Notes: generated from the sequence alone by a model not told the origin. A DNA stretch of 64,000 nt from Peribacillus huizhouensis (GCF_014138605.1 NZ_JACJHX010000006.1:172310-236309), one strand, 5' to 3'. Positions 1-8,536 are shown, counted from the stretch's first letter. Numbers and translations are program-made.

Positions 1-2
1 GT

Positions 3-293
3 GCAAGAAGTATGCTTTATCGAACAGCTGAAAATCTAGACAGAGCTGCTGCAAATGGAACGCCGCTTGGAGAATTGCTATACCCAATTTGGGAATTAAA
101 AACACATGCAGCTGATATCGTTATTCAAGTAACAAACCAAGCGCTACAAGTTTCCGGCGGAAGAGGATATTTGACAGGTCAAGTAGAAAAATATTTACGT
201 GATGGTCGCGCTGGCGCAATTATGGGACCTACAAATGAAATTTTACGTGAGTGGATTGGCAATACATTAATCGATGTTCCATGGTTTGAGTAA
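3..293 (+). CDS. Acyl-CoA dehydrogenase-family protein, C-terminal end (5' truncated by window edge)
   Basis: The reading frame is open from the first bases and ends at TAA 291-293, so only the last ~96 residues are seen. The segment has the C-terminal helical-bundle pattern of acyl-CoA dehydrogenases (SGGRGYL, then YLRDGRAG and GPTNEILREWIG). Family members are FAD enzymes that oxidise acyl-CoA; DszC/SfnC-like relatives are flavin-dependent monooxygenases fed by an FMN reductase. An FMN reductase lies 450 bp downstream, which would suit the second option, but a hairpin separates the two genes. The catalytic base and flavin contacts lie outside the window, so the substrate cannot be called. 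Confidence 0.8.
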   Translation, partial: ARSMLYRTAENLDRAAANGTPLGELLYPIWELKTHAADIVIQVTNQALQVSGGRGYLTGQVEKYLRDGRAGAIMGPTNEILREWIGNTLIDVPWFE

Positions 294-320
294 ATTATAG
301 AAGATATTAAATTTCTATTT

Positions 321-361
321 ATATACCAGAGCCAAAACAAAGTGGTTTGGTTCTGGTATAT
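321..361 (+). terminator. Terminator-like hairpin after acyl-CoA dehydrogenase gene
   Basis: An 18-nt arm (ATATACCAGAGCCAAAAC) pairs with its near-perfect complement at 344-361 around a 5-nt loop. There is no strong T-run after it, so it may act in both directions or mainly stabilise the mRNA end. Confidence 0.5.
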
Positions 362-740
362 ACCTCTATTGAAAGGGTATGGCACATTTCATCCTAAAAT
401 AATTAACATCTTCACGGTGAAAAGGGCACTGGGATTCCGTAAGTTTATCTTATTTGGAGTGGTACTTCATTTATTTGTTATAGGGGCACACTTAATAAAT
501 CCTATATGGACTCCCTTCAATAATAGGAGAAAGGAAGCAACCCCTCTTCTATGATGTTATTATGAGTCAAATACTTTCGAATGAAATTTTCTGAATATTG
601 CGTCATTTCACCTTTTGAATAACCAAAAAATATCTAGAACATTTAGTTATAAAAGTCGAAAGATGGTACAAGTAAATCCTTGTTTCCTCAAACTCGGCAT
701 ATGCCAACAAGATTTTATTAGTATAAGGAGGATATTTAGC
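362..740. other. Non-coding stretch before the FMN reductase gene
   Basis: I see no convincing gene here. Short open frames have no ribosome binding site and no recognisable motif. The last 20 bases hold the ribosome binding site of the next gene (AAGGAGGAT). Confidence 0.4.
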
Positions 741-1301
741 ATGAAGTTACTAGGGATATCAGGAACAATTACTGGATCGAAACCACGGGTTGTCGTTCAA
801 CAAGTATTAGACGAAGTGAAGAGAAACAACCCGGAAATTGAAGTAGAATTACTTGATTTGAAGGATTATAATATTCAGTTCTGTGATGGCCGTAATCCGT
901 CAACTTATACGGGGGATACGAAGAAAGTGATCGATATTGTTTCCACAGCAGATTTTTATATTATTGGTACTCCAATTTTCCAAGGTTCTATTACTGGGGC
1001 TCTAAAAAACTTATTTGACTTAATTCATCCAAAAGATTTACGCAATAAAGTTATGGGGTTTATTGCTACTGGGGGAACATATCAACACTATTTAGTCATT
1101 GAAAATCAACTGAAACCAATTGCAGGATATTTCCGTGCATTTGTTGCACCAGGATTTGTTTATGCTCATAATGATCATTTTAGTCCTCAAAATGAACTAG
1201 TTGATAAAGAAGTATTAGAACGGGTGACCGCTTTAAGTGAAGAAGTCGTGCTTATGCAGAAAGCACTAAAAGCTTCAAAGAGCGCTATTCAATTTAATTG
1301 A
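741..1301 (+). CDS. NAD(P)H-dependent FMN reductase (flavodoxin fold)
   Basis: A 186-residue cytoplasmic flavoprotein that would use NAD(P)H to reduce FMN, often for a partner monooxygenase. The N-terminus MKLLGISGT is the FMN-phosphate loop of SsuE/MsuE-type reductases, and IIGTPIFQGSITGALKNLFD (about 79-98) is the typical second flavin-contact segment. The ATG at 741 was chosen because AAGGAGGAT sits 8 bases upstream; the frame is open further upstream but without start signals. A close paralogue, broken by a deletion, lies at 21.2 kb beside a luciferase-like oxidoreductase. The partner here could be the acyl-CoA dehydrogenase-fold enzyme at the left edge. The terminator at 1312-1382 ends the unit. 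Confidence 0.85.
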   Translation: MKLLGISGTITGSKPRVVVQQVLDEVKRNNPEIEVELLDLKDYNIQFCDGRNPSTYTGDTKKVIDIVSTADFYIIGTPIFQGSITGALKNLFDLIHPKDLRNKVMGFIATGGTYQHYLVIENQLKPIAGYFRAFVAPGFVYAHNDHFSPQNELVDKEVLERVTALSEEVVLMQKALKASKSAIQFN

Positions 1302-1311
1302 ATGGCAAATT

Positions 1312-1382
1312 GAGGTGATCGTTCATTAAACGAAGCATTAATGAAAAAAAGAATGAACAACGTGTAGAATAACCTCTTTTTT
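1312..1382 (+). terminator. Rho-independent terminator-like structure
   Basis: Nested arms GAGGT/ACCTC and GTTCATT/AATGAAC enclose an A-rich loop and are followed by six T's. It lies directly after the FMN reductase stop codon. Confidence 0.55.
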
Positions 1383-1623
1383 CTAAGAATTCAACTAGGG
1401 AAAAGAGAGTTTTTCTTTTTAGAAACATTAACTATTTAGGAATAGCCGAAACAATGATTTTCTTGATTATTAAAGTGTTAAATGTGCAATTCTTCTCGAC
1501 TGAACTTAGCCTATGGAAGTTGTTGAATATACGTATAGTTTCTTAGATGATAACGGTAATGAATTTCAGCGAACATTAGGATATGAAAATGAAGCTGTAA
1601 TCATTACATTAGGAGGGGCAATT

Positions 1624-2691
1624 ATGAGTTTAGTGGATATTGCTAGAACTAAACACAAAGAGAAGACAGTACGTTTGGGCTTTATGTGGGCTTTATGGGC
1701 AGCCATATTGTGGGGAGCATGGTATGTACCTGGATCAGCGATTTGGTATGAGTTTCCTTTCGTTTCCATGCCTTTTCATACAAATTCTGAATATGTGACA
1801 GCGGCAGCCGTAATAGCCGGTTTAAATGCAATCGCTGTATTATTGTTTATGTTTGTGTGGACAGGCGTTTTAGGTAAATGGAAAGATTACGGACGGACGA
1901 TTGTTCAGTTTAAAAAAGTGACGAAATGGTATTTTGTAGCCGCAATTTTCGGCGGACCAATGGCTATTTTCGGAAGTTTTTTAGCAATCGGCTTTATAGG
2001 CGGTGTTTTTGCCGCAGTGGCAGCATTAATGTATCCCATAGTAGGATCAATATTAGCGTACAAATGGTACGGTGAAAAGATAACTCGTAGGGCTGCTATC
2101 GGGATCGCAATGATTATTATCGGTGGGATCGTCGTATTTGCACCCGGTATTTTAGGTGAGCTCAAGGACAGCTCTGGCGCTTGGTTAGGATACTTGGGTG
2201 GATTAATGGCTGCCGTTGGCTGGGGAATTGAAGGTGCCATTGCTGGACGGGCACTGGATGTTACAGATCCTGATATTGGGTTAACTCTTAGGTTCACGGG
2301 TGAAGTTTTCTGGTGGGTAGCTGTAATCTTTCCGCTGTTTATCCTATTTGGAGATGTACCTATTGTACCAATGATTGCGCAAACAATGACATTGTTACCG
2401 GTAACTTGGCTACTTTTAGCTGGAATTACATTTGGTTTTTGCTACGTGTCATGGTACAAGTCTTTCCCATTGATTGGTGTTGGAAGAGGTCAAGCAATCG
2501 GGGACTTATATGGAATCTTCGCCATCATTTTTATAAGTATCTTCACACTTACTCCGCCAGAATGGAATTTCGTTTTGGGAGCTTTGGTTGTAATTATCGG
2601 CGGATTTGTTATGTTTACTGAAAAGAGGGACGTCCTAGATGTTATCCGTTCTGTGCCTTCAGACAATAAAGAAAAAGAGGAGGCAATGTAA
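1624..2691 (+). CDS. DMT-superfamily membrane transporter (10-TM type)
   Basis: A 355-residue protein with about ten hydrophobic helices arranged as two EamA-like halves, typical of drug/metabolite transporters. The first helix begins near residue 18 (GFMWALWAAILWGAWYVPG). The family moves small metabolites across the cytoplasmic membrane; the substrate is not evident. ATG 1624 was chosen for AGGAGGGG five bases upstream; the frame continues upstream to 1513 without a good site. Its stop codon abuts the ATG of a small gene at 2692, which is followed by a 39-residue membrane peptide, so the three look like one operon. Confidence 0.8.
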   Translation: MSLVDIARTKHKEKTVRLGFMWALWAAILWGAWYVPGSAIWYEFPFVSMPFHTNSEYVTAAAVIAGLNAIAVLLFMFVWTGVLGKWKDYGRTIVQFKKVTKWYFVAAIFGGPMAIFGSFLAIGFIGGVFAAVAALMYPIVGSILAYKWYGEKITRRAAIGIAMIIIGGIVVFAPGILGELKDSSGAWLGYLGGLMAAVGWGIEGAIAGRALDVTDPDIGLTLRFTGEVFWWVAVIFPLFILFGDVPIVPMIAQTMTLLPVTWLLLAGITFGFCYVSWYKSFPLIGVGRGQAIGDLYGIFAIIFISIFTLTPPEWNFVLGALVVIIGGFVMFTEKRDVLDVIRSVPSDNKEKEEAM

Positions 2692-2997
2692 ATGCCTAAA
2701 ATTCATATAAAAGGTAGGATTCTACAAATAATCCGCGAGCACACCAAGGAAAGACCCGATAAAGGAATATGGGATTATGAAATTGCAAAGCAAATTCTTA
2801 AAGAGTATGGGTTGGCAGGAGCATATGCCTTAGGTAATGTTCGAGTAACATTAACTGATTTATTTTCAGGGGCGCTTATAGAAACCATTGATGAAAAGAT
2901 AGACAAAGGTGAGCACTTTAGTGAAGGTAAGTTATTATTTAAATATTCACTTACTAGTTTCGGTGAAGACAGGATGCGTGATACAGGGATTATTTAA
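2692..2997 (+). CDS. Small hypothetical protein, winged-helix-like
   Basis: A 101-residue soluble protein starting at the base after the transporter stop codon; the AGGAGG-type site lies inside the transporter 3' end (AAAGAGGAGGC). The pattern of a basic N-terminus, helices, IWDYEIAKQILKEYG and a C-terminal hydrophobic/charged pair resembles small PadR-like winged helices, but I cannot assign a family. Translational coupling to the transporter suggests a regulator or accessory subunit. There is no signal peptide and no cysteines. Confidence 0.7.
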   Translation: MPKIHIKGRILQIIREHTKERPDKGIWDYEIAKQILKEYGLAGAYALGNVRVTLTDLFSGALIETIDEKIDKGEHFSEGKLLFKYSLTSFGEDRMRDTGII

Positions 2998-3017
2998 CTA
3001 ACAAAGGAGTGAATGAT

Positions 3018-3137
3018 ATGCCTGAAATGAGCGAGTTTTGGGGATTTAGCTTAGCACCATATATTTCAATCGTTGGAATTACTATCTTAGCACTATTTTG
3101 CCTGTTTATAGCTAGAACATATGTAAAGAAATTATAA
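3018..3137 (+). CDS. 39-residue single-span membrane peptide
   Basis: An ATG follows AAAGGAGTG by a normal spacing and opens a 39-codon frame. The product has a short polar start (MPEMSEFWGF), one hydrophobic span of about 20 residues and a basic tail (RTYVKKL), so the tail would be cytoplasmic. It lies 20 bp after the winged-helix-like gene and is the third gene of the transporter operon. Small partner peptides of transporters are a known theme; that role is inferred. It could also be a leftover of a larger protein, but the clean ribosome binding site argues for a real gene. Confidence 0.6.
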   Translation: MPEMSEFWGFSLAPYISIVGITILALFCLFIARTYVKKL

Positions 3138-3192
3138 GAAGTTTGAATAATTGTACAAATAGATAATAATAGGAAAAATAATATGAAATTCT

Positions 3193-3323
3193 AAAACGAG
3201 TGTGTCGCAAAAGTAAAGGGGTCAGACTATACAACATAATATCTAGTATTATTCGCTTTTTATTAATCTAGATATTATGTTGTATATGAGAGTTCCTCTT
3301 TTCTTATGGGACATCCTCGTTTT
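3193..3323. repeat. Long imperfect palindrome, MITE-like
   Basis: Two arms of 54 and 56 bp face each other around a 21-bp centre. The inner 18 bp (3229-3246 and 3268-3285) are perfectly complementary and the outer ends both carry AAAACGAG. No coding capacity. It looks like a small non-autonomous transposable element, or a very large bidirectional terminator. Target-site duplications were not evident. Confidence 0.5.
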
Positions 3324-3580
3324 GCTTTTTTTATGGCTGTTTTCTAAAAGATTGTTGTTTTTTAAAGTGCAATTCCTGACTTCTTATATTTTCTGTTAAA
3401 ATAAGGATATATCTAACACGAAATCGAGTAGAGAATAGGGTGTAAATATATAATAAAGTCAAGATGTTTCTCTTTAAATATATTTATCTAGGGCAATTTT
3501 TTTATTCAACTAAACTTATAATATGAAAGAAAACAGAATAGGAATCAAAGTACGCATTTTCTGGTAAAGGGGGAAATCTC

Positions 3581-4096
3581 ATGAATAAATTTGTAAATGA
3601 TAATCTTTATGAAACGAGAAATAACCTAGTAAAGGAAATTGTTTTATTAAGTGATGATCAACTTAATAGTAAACCTGATATGAATATGTGGAGTATAGCA
3701 CAAGTTTGCCATCACTTGGTTTTAGTGGAAGAGGCTTCTATAAAGGCTATTGCATGGGGTTTAAAAGAAAGTGATCGTACTCAAAAAGAACGTAAAAATA
3801 TACACTTTATATTATTGGATAGAACGAAAAAGATTAAAGCTCCAAAAATAGTTGAACCAGATGTAGAATCATTTGAAGTTCCGCAAATAATTGATTTGTT
3901 AAACGATTCGAGAAAAAAATTGATGGCTTTTCTTAGTACTATAGAAGATAAATCCATATTGGAGGAAAAATCAGTGAAGCATCCTTCTTTAGGTGAATTA
4001 CCTCTTGATCAATGGATTGAACAGATATATTTGCATGAACAGCGACACATAGAACAAATAATAGAGATAAAATTACTTTTAGATGTAAAGCACTAA
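3581..4096 (+). CDS. DinB-family protein
   Basis: A 171-residue four-helix-bundle protein of the DinB/YfiT superfamily, which includes thiol-dependent metalloenzymes (bacillithiol and mycothiol transferases) and many proteins of unknown role. The histidines expected as metal ligands are present: HH in VCHHLVLVEE near residue 48 and the C-terminal pair in HEQRH near residue 155. AAAGGGGGA precedes the ATG. It is a lone gene behind the palindromic element at 3193-3323. It may belong to thiol-linked detoxification, in keeping with the electrophile-stress genes elsewhere in the window, but the substrate is unknown. Confidence 0.75.
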   Translation: MNKFVNDNLYETRNNLVKEIVLLSDDQLNSKPDMNMWSIAQVCHHLVLVEEASIKAIAWGLKESDRTQKERKNIHFILLDRTKKIKAPKIVEPDVESFEVPQIIDLLNDSRKKLMAFLSTIEDKSILEEKSVKHPSLGELPLDQWIEQIYLHEQRHIEQIIEIKLLLDVKH

Positions 4097-4282
4097 ACTT
4101 AGGGGGATAAACGATTCTTGTGATCAAACTTTTTTATAAAAATCTAAAACTTAGCTAAAGTAAGTAACGCCAATTTGACCAATTTTTATTCAAATTGGAG
4201 ATATTTACGTTTGCCGTTAAATAAGGAATGAAGGGAACTTTTTAATCAAACTTTATTCTAATGTTACATAGGGGTGATTAAA

Positions 4283-4567
4283 TTGAAATTGTTACTAACC
4301 TCGAACGGTTTTACACTGATGCGATTAAAGAACAATTTTTAAAGCTCATTAACGGCGCTACTAACGAACTGGACGTTGCTATTATCACCACTGGATCGGA
4401 CGCAAAAGGAGACTTTAGAGAAACGGGGTTCCAAAACATTGCTTTTATTAATTTAGAGTTCGATAATCCAGAAAGTCTTACACATAAAGATGTTATTTAC
4501 ATCAACGGTGGGAAGATGTGAATTTACGAGACTAAAAGATGATGAATATATCACAGTAGAAAAGTAA
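4283..4567 (+). pseudogene. Peptidase E (S51 family) relic
   Basis: A TTG with GGGGTGAT upstream starts LLLTSNGF-type peptidase E sequence, but the frame breaks after about 20 codons. The family signature continues in another frame (LKLINGATNELDVAIITTG, then DVIYINGG) and jumps straight to the C-terminal RLKDDEYITVEK. So there are at least one frameshift and an internal deletion that removes the catalytic serine region. Full-length S51 enzymes are about 200 residues; here fewer than 100 codons remain. It cannot make an active dipeptidase. Confidence 0.7.
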
Positions 4568-4595
4568 TTTATTGACCCCTAATTTGATGTCTTTT

Positions 4596-5544
4596 TTATG
4601 CACATCGTAATATCTCAACCGTTGTATAATTGGATTTTTGACACGCTGAATTTAGCATTTGCTCAACACATATATCAAATGCAAAATTTTTCCCTATTCC
4701 AATCCAAAGAAACCAATATAAATAGTTGTCTAAATAATGAGTTCCTACACCTTGGAAATCGATCCATCCAACCTTTTAAACGATTGTGGAAGTTGGTGAC
4801 GTGTTGGATATGATATATCCCTTTCTTAACTCTTAGTTTTTGGCGTTCATTTACGGTTTCGTGTAGTAAGCCTATCAGTGTAGCGAACTTCTTGTAAATT
4901 GTAGCAGTATATGTACATGACACAAAGAAGATGGGTGAAGAAATTCACCCATCTTCTTTGTGAATTTCTTCCTCTTTAACACGACCTGTCCCTGCTTTTC
5001 GGGCAATCATCTTACCATCGCGGTCTTGTGCAACTACGACAATAATTTTTTGGATTGAAATGCCCCTCTTTCGTATTTTTTTCACCACGTTTCTTGGGTA
5101 TTCTATGAGAAATATTACGAAGACCTTTTAAAGACTCACGAAAGAAGGTTTCATCACTTTCAACGATACCTTGCAGTTGATTAAACACAAGACCTACTAA
5201 TGCTTAATGCGTTCAAAATTTTACGCCTCCAATAAAAGACAGTAGAGATGTGTATTTTTAGTCGCTCTGCAATTTTAGGTAGAGTGAATCCTTCTAACAT
5301 TAGCTCAATATTTCTTACCCATTTTTCAGGGTTGCGAGATCCTGAAAATGGTATATTTGTCATATCATTAAATGTTTTGTTGCAATCATTACAAAAATAG
5401 CGTTGTCGTGTGCTTGCCATTGGGCTTAACAGAAGTACTTCCGCAATGAACACAAGCCATTCCCGAAGAAAATCGGGCTTCACGAATAGTTTTGAGTAAT
5501 TTTGTGATTTTGTCGGGTTCTTCTGAAAACAAGTCTTGTTTCAT
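4596..5544 (-). pseudogene. IS1595/ISXO2-like transposase, decayed
   Basis: Read on the minus strand, the N-terminus at 5544 gives a CxxC zinc ribbon (MACVHCGST, then RYFCNDCNKTFND one frame over), a helix-turn-helix, then VVVAQDRDGKMIARKAGTGR of the catalytic fold and the C-terminal KGIYHIQHV, RLKGWMDRF and YLDNYLYWF blocks. These are hallmarks of ISXO2-like transposases. The frame is broken near the zinc ribbon, interrupted in the middle by a perfect palindrome (4921-4962) that brings in a stop, and shifted again near the C-terminus. It is inactive. Confidence 0.7.
4921..4962. repeat. Perfect 18-bp inverted repeat inside the dead transposase
   Basis: CACAAAGAAGATGGGTGA at 4921-4938 is exactly mirrored at 4945-4962 around a 6-bp loop. 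One arm reads as transposase sequence (EIHKEDG), so the other looks like an inverted local duplication that put a stop codon into the gene. Confidence 0.65.
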
Positions 5545-5665
5545 TGCTTCAAACAAAGCCAATCGCTATGATTTCGTTAACTCTAAACCTTAATACACAC
5601 CTTCACACATAATTGAACGCCTCCTGAACCTCATTCTATCAACCATTATATGGAATTGTTCGAGG

Positions 5666-5950
5666 AAGCAACAGTCTTTGCGTAAACAGCCTTTTTTATT
5701 TAGGCTCTTTTCGTAAAGATTGTTGCTTTTAGCAAGAAACCAATTCGAACAGATGTTGATCTTCGTTACAGGTGCGAGACTCCTGCGGGAAAAGCGTGTT
5801 GAGGGAGACCCCGCAAGTGCAAAGCACTGAGGAGGCTTCTGAGACCGCCCGCGGAAAGCGAGTACCTGCAACGGAAATCAACCCGGGTTATTAGTGTAAA
5901 AATGATTGCAAAGCAACAAAGTATGTGAAAACAGCCTTTATTTATTAGGA
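5666..5950. repeat. Bacillaceae-type intergenic repeat block
   Basis: The block has an imperfect inverted repeat with arms AAGCAACA (5666) and TGTTGCTT (5721), a G+C-rich core at about 5765-5880 (GACTCCTGCGGGAAAAGC, GAGACCCCGCAAGTGC, GACCGCCCGCGGAAAGCG) and a second copy of the AAGCAACA...AACAGCCTTTAT edge near 5912. The core matches a dispersed element that I recognise from Bacillus-related genomes. It has no coding role. Confidence 0.6.
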
Positions 5951-6014
5951 TATGGTAAAGAATAAACAACTGAATCTAGCTTTTTTAGTTATAAGTTGAT
6001 ATTATTGAAATATA

Positions 6015-6051
6015 TAGTCAATTCGGAATATTATGTAGTCATTACTGACTA
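6015..6051. promoter_or_regulatory. Tandem operator sites before the sigma-54 activator gene
   Basis: A perfect palindrome TAGTCA-TTAC-TGACTA lies at 6036-6051. A second copy with one good half (TAGTCA at 6015-6020) starts 21 bp upstream, two helical turns away. The same palindrome recurs at 7408-7423 before the target promoter. This is best read as the binding site of the activator itself, giving autoregulation. Confidence 0.65.
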
Positions 6052-6063
6052 GGGAGGAAATTC

Positions 6064-7410
6064 ATGCTTATACAACAAATTCACCTACTTTTAGATCATA
6101 TTATTAAATATTCATTTGACGAAATCTTTGTAACAGATGCAACCGGTAACATTATATTTTTAAGTGAAAAATTTAAAGATTTGTTTGGAATGGAGACAGA
6201 GAAAATGCTCCATCAAAATGTATATTCTTTAGAGAAGAATGGCATATTATCACCTTCCGTTACTGGAAAAGTGCTGCAGACACAAAAAATTGAAACTATT
6301 ATTCAAGAAACTGCAACGGGTAGAAAACTAGTTGTGTCTGGTTATCCCATTTTTGATGAAAAACAAAAGATTTTGGGGGCTCTTAGCTTTTCGAGAGATA
6401 TTACTGAACTTGATTATCTCAAAAAATCTAATGATCAAGTGGCTAAAACAATGCTTTTATATGAAAAAGAAATTGAAAAAATGAAAAATAATCAAATGTA
6501 CGCATCGCCGATTAATAACGGAAAAATGGGGCAAGTATTTCATATTGTTGAAAAAGTCTCTAGCTTAGATGTCACTGTATTATTAGTAGGAGAATCAGGT
6601 GTTGGGAAAAACTATTTCGCTCAAAAAATTCATCAGCAATCGAATCGAAAAAATGAACCTTTTATTGAAGTAAATTGTGGAGCAATCCCAGAATCATTAA
6701 TTGAATCAGAGCTGTTTGGCTATGAGGAAGGAGCGTTTACTGGCGCAAGAAAAGGTGGGAAGAAAGGATATTTTGAAGCTGCTGGAAACGGTACTATTTT
6801 TCTTGACGAAATAGCTGAGCTACCACTTAATCTCCAAGTTAATTTATTATCTGTTCTCCAAAATCGAACGATTCAACGTGTAGGTGGCCAATCAATAAAT
6901 CATGTAAATTGTAGAATAATCTGCGCTACTAACCAAGATTTACAAAAATTAATTGCTGAAAAAAAATTCCGCGAAGATCTCTACTATAGAATTAATGTGA
7001 TTAAAATTGACATTCCACCTTTGCGTGAAAGAAGAGAAGAAATTAATCAATTAGTAACTGATCTATTAGATGAGTTTAATGATAAACATAAAATGAATAA
7101 AGAATTGTCTAGTAATCTAATTGCCTGGATCAATAGACAAGATTGGCTCGGGAATATAAGAGAGCTTAGAAATTTTATAGAGCGCATATTAATTACTTCA
7201 AATGATAACTTTATTGACGTTGACCAAGTGGGCATCACACCTTCAAATAAAGATGATCTGACCTTAGATCAATATATCGAGTTGATGGAAAGAGACTATA
7301 TTGTTAGGATGTTTGAAAAATATCCAAGCAGTATTAAGCTAGCTAAGAAATTAGGGATTAGCCAATCCACAGCAAATCGGAAAATCAATCAATATGTTCG
7401 AAAAACTTAG
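6064..7410 (+). CDS. Sigma-54-dependent activator, PAS-AAA+-Fis (RocR-like)
   Basis: A 448-residue enhancer-binding protein that would hydrolyse ATP to open sigma-54 RNA polymerase promoters. Domains: PAS sensor (about 15-115), a short coiled linker (120-145), AAA+ (about 150-385) with Walker A GESGVGKN (176-183), the sigma-54 contact loop GAFTGA (223-228) and Walker B GTIFLDEI (243-250), then a Fis-type helix-turn-helix (about 410-445, ending SQSTANRKINQYVRK). GGGAGGAAA precedes the ATG. All motifs needed for activation are intact. It lies directly before a sigma-54 promoter and an arginase-family gene, as RocR and its relatives do. The PAS ligand is not known; a guanidino compound or a breakdown product is likely. 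Confidence 0.92.
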   Translation: MLIQQIHLLLDHIIKYSFDEIFVTDATGNIIFLSEKFKDLFGMETEKMLHQNVYSLEKNGILSPSVTGKVLQTQKIETIIQETATGRKLVVSGYPIFDEKQKILGALSFSRDITELDYLKKSNDQVAKTMLLYEKEIEKMKNNQMYASPINNGKMGQVFHIVEKVSSLDVTVLLVGESGVGKNYFAQKIHQQSNRKNEPFIEVNCGAIPESLIESELFGYEEGAFTGARKGGKKGYFEAAGNGTIFLDEIAELPLNLQVNLLSVLQNRTIQRVGGQSINHVNCRIICATNQDLQKLIAEKKFREDLYYRINVIKIDIPPLRERREEINQLVTDLLDEFNDKHKMNKELSSNLIAWINRQDWLGNIRELRNFIERILITSNDNFIDVDQVGITPSNKDDLTLDQYIELMERDYIVRMFEKYPSSIKLAKKLGISQSTANRKINQYVRKT

Positions 7411-7423
7411 TCAATTTTGACTA
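7408..7423. promoter_or_regulatory. Activator binding palindrome overlapping the activator stop codon
   Basis: TAGTCA-ATTT-TGACTA repeats the palindrome found before the activator gene. Its first three bases are the TAG stop codon. It is centred about 65 bp before the expected start of transcription from the sigma-54 promoter, close for an enhancer. With the extra flanking C/G pairs and the T5 that follows, the same bases could also form a weak terminator. Confidence 0.65.
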
Positions 7424-7452
7424 AGTTTTTATGAAAAACCTTTATTCTTCAG

Positions 7453-7470
7453 TTGGCACGGAACTTGCAT
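7453..7470 (+). promoter_or_regulatory. Sigma-54 (-24/-12) promoter
   Basis: TTGGCACGGAACTTGCAT fits the sigma-54 (SigL) consensus TGGCACG-N4-TTGCW at every conserved position, with GG at 7455-7456 and GC at 7467-7468. Transcription should start near 7480, 67 bases before the arginase-family ATG. Confidence 0.9.
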
Positions 7471-7490
7471 TATATTAAGTTAACAAGTAA

Positions 7491-7505
7491 AACAGCGCTT
7501 ACAAA
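7491..7505. promoter_or_regulatory. CcpA cre-like site just after the sigma-54 start
   Basis: AACAGCGCTTACAAA resembles a cre box read on the minus strand (TTTGTAAGCGCTGTT). It lies at about +11 to +25, a place where CcpA can block elongation. The 12-base core TTTGTAAGCGCT recurs before the MFS gene at 8921. The match is partial, so this is tentative. Confidence 0.35.
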
Positions 7506-7546
7506 GCTCGTTTTCTTGAAACTTTTACTATAGTGGGGGATGCACA

Positions 7547-8536
7547 ATGACTAATCAAAATGAAAAACAAATTCTAAACCTTCCGTTTACAGGTATTTGC
7601 TCTTTTGGCAAATATCCTATTTGTACAAACCTTGATGAGCTAGATGCAGATGTGGCTGTTATTGGAGTGCCATATGATATGGGGACACAATGGAAATCTG
7701 GAACAAGGATGGGACCTCGTGGACTCAGAGAAGGTTCTACTTTATATAGTTTCGGTTTAGATGGCGCTTATGATATTGAAAAAGATATTATGTATCTAGG
7801 TCCAGACTGCAAAGTAGTTGATTGTGGAGATGTAGATATGGTACATGGTGATCTGGAACAAAGCTTCGACAATGTTGAAGAATCGCTTCGAAAAATCATT
7901 GCAAAAGGAGCAATGCCTGTCGTATTGGGCGGGGATCATTCCATTACCATACCAGTTGGTAGAGCACTAGATTCTATCGGTCCTTTCCACGTCATCCAAA
8001 TAGATGCTCACTTGGATTGGGCAGACCATCGCTCAGGACAAAGATTTGGTCATGGAAGCTCACTACGCCGTTTAGCTGAAATGGATCATGTTGAACAAAT
8101 GTTCCAATTTGGAATCCGTGGTATTAGTAGTAGTAAAAAGGAAGATGTAGATGCGGCTAGAGAATATGGCAGCCAAATCCTATCCCCACGTCAAATGCGA
8201 AAAATGGGTATCGAATCACTATTAGAACTAATCCCTGAAGGAGAAAATTATTATGTAACCATTGATATCGATGGACTAGATCCTTCTTTAGCACCTGGAA
8301 CGGGTACACCTTCACCTGGTGGTCTATATTATGATGAGGTAAATGAACTGTTAGAAGGAATCGCGAAAAGAGGAAATGTAATTGGCTTTGATTTAGTAGA
8401 AGTATCTCCACCATACGATCCTACTGGAATTACAAGTCAAGCAGGAGCAAGAATTATCCTCGATTTTATCAGTTTCATATTAAAGGAAAAAGAAAATAAA
8501 TTTCAGTTAGCATCAACTAGCGCAGTAAATCGATAA
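7547..8536 (+). CDS. Arginase/agmatinase-family ureohydrolase
   Basis: A 329-residue binuclear manganese hydrolase that cleaves a guanidino group to urea and an amine. The metal ligands are all visible: GGDHS (His131), DAHLD (153-157) and DIDGLDP (Asp240, Asp242). Its length and the N-terminal extension before VAVIGVPYDMG fit guanidinobutyrase or agmatinase-like enzymes better than true arginase (about 300 residues); guanidinopropionase or guanidine hydrolase cannot be ruled out. ATG 7547 has TGGGGGATG upstream. It is the only gene between the sigma-54 promoter and a hairpin at 8548, and an MFS transporter follows, so it is probably the catabolic step for an imported guanidino compound used as nitrogen source. 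Confidence 0.88.
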   Translation: MTNQNEKQILNLPFTGICSFGKYPICTNLDELDADVAVIGVPYDMGTQWKSGTRMGPRGLREGSTLYSFGLDGAYDIEKDIMYLGPDCKVVDCGDVDMVHGDLEQSFDNVEESLRKIIAKGAMPVVLGGDHSITIPVGRALDSIGPFHVIQIDAHLDWADHRSGQRFGHGSSLRRLAEMDHVEQMFQFGIRGISSSKKEDVDAAREYGSQILSPRQMRKMGIESLLELIPEGENYYVTIDIDGLDPSLAPGTGTPSPGGLYYDEVNELLEGIAKRGNVIGFDLVEVSPPYDPTGITSQAGARIILDFISFILKEKENKFQLASTSAVNR

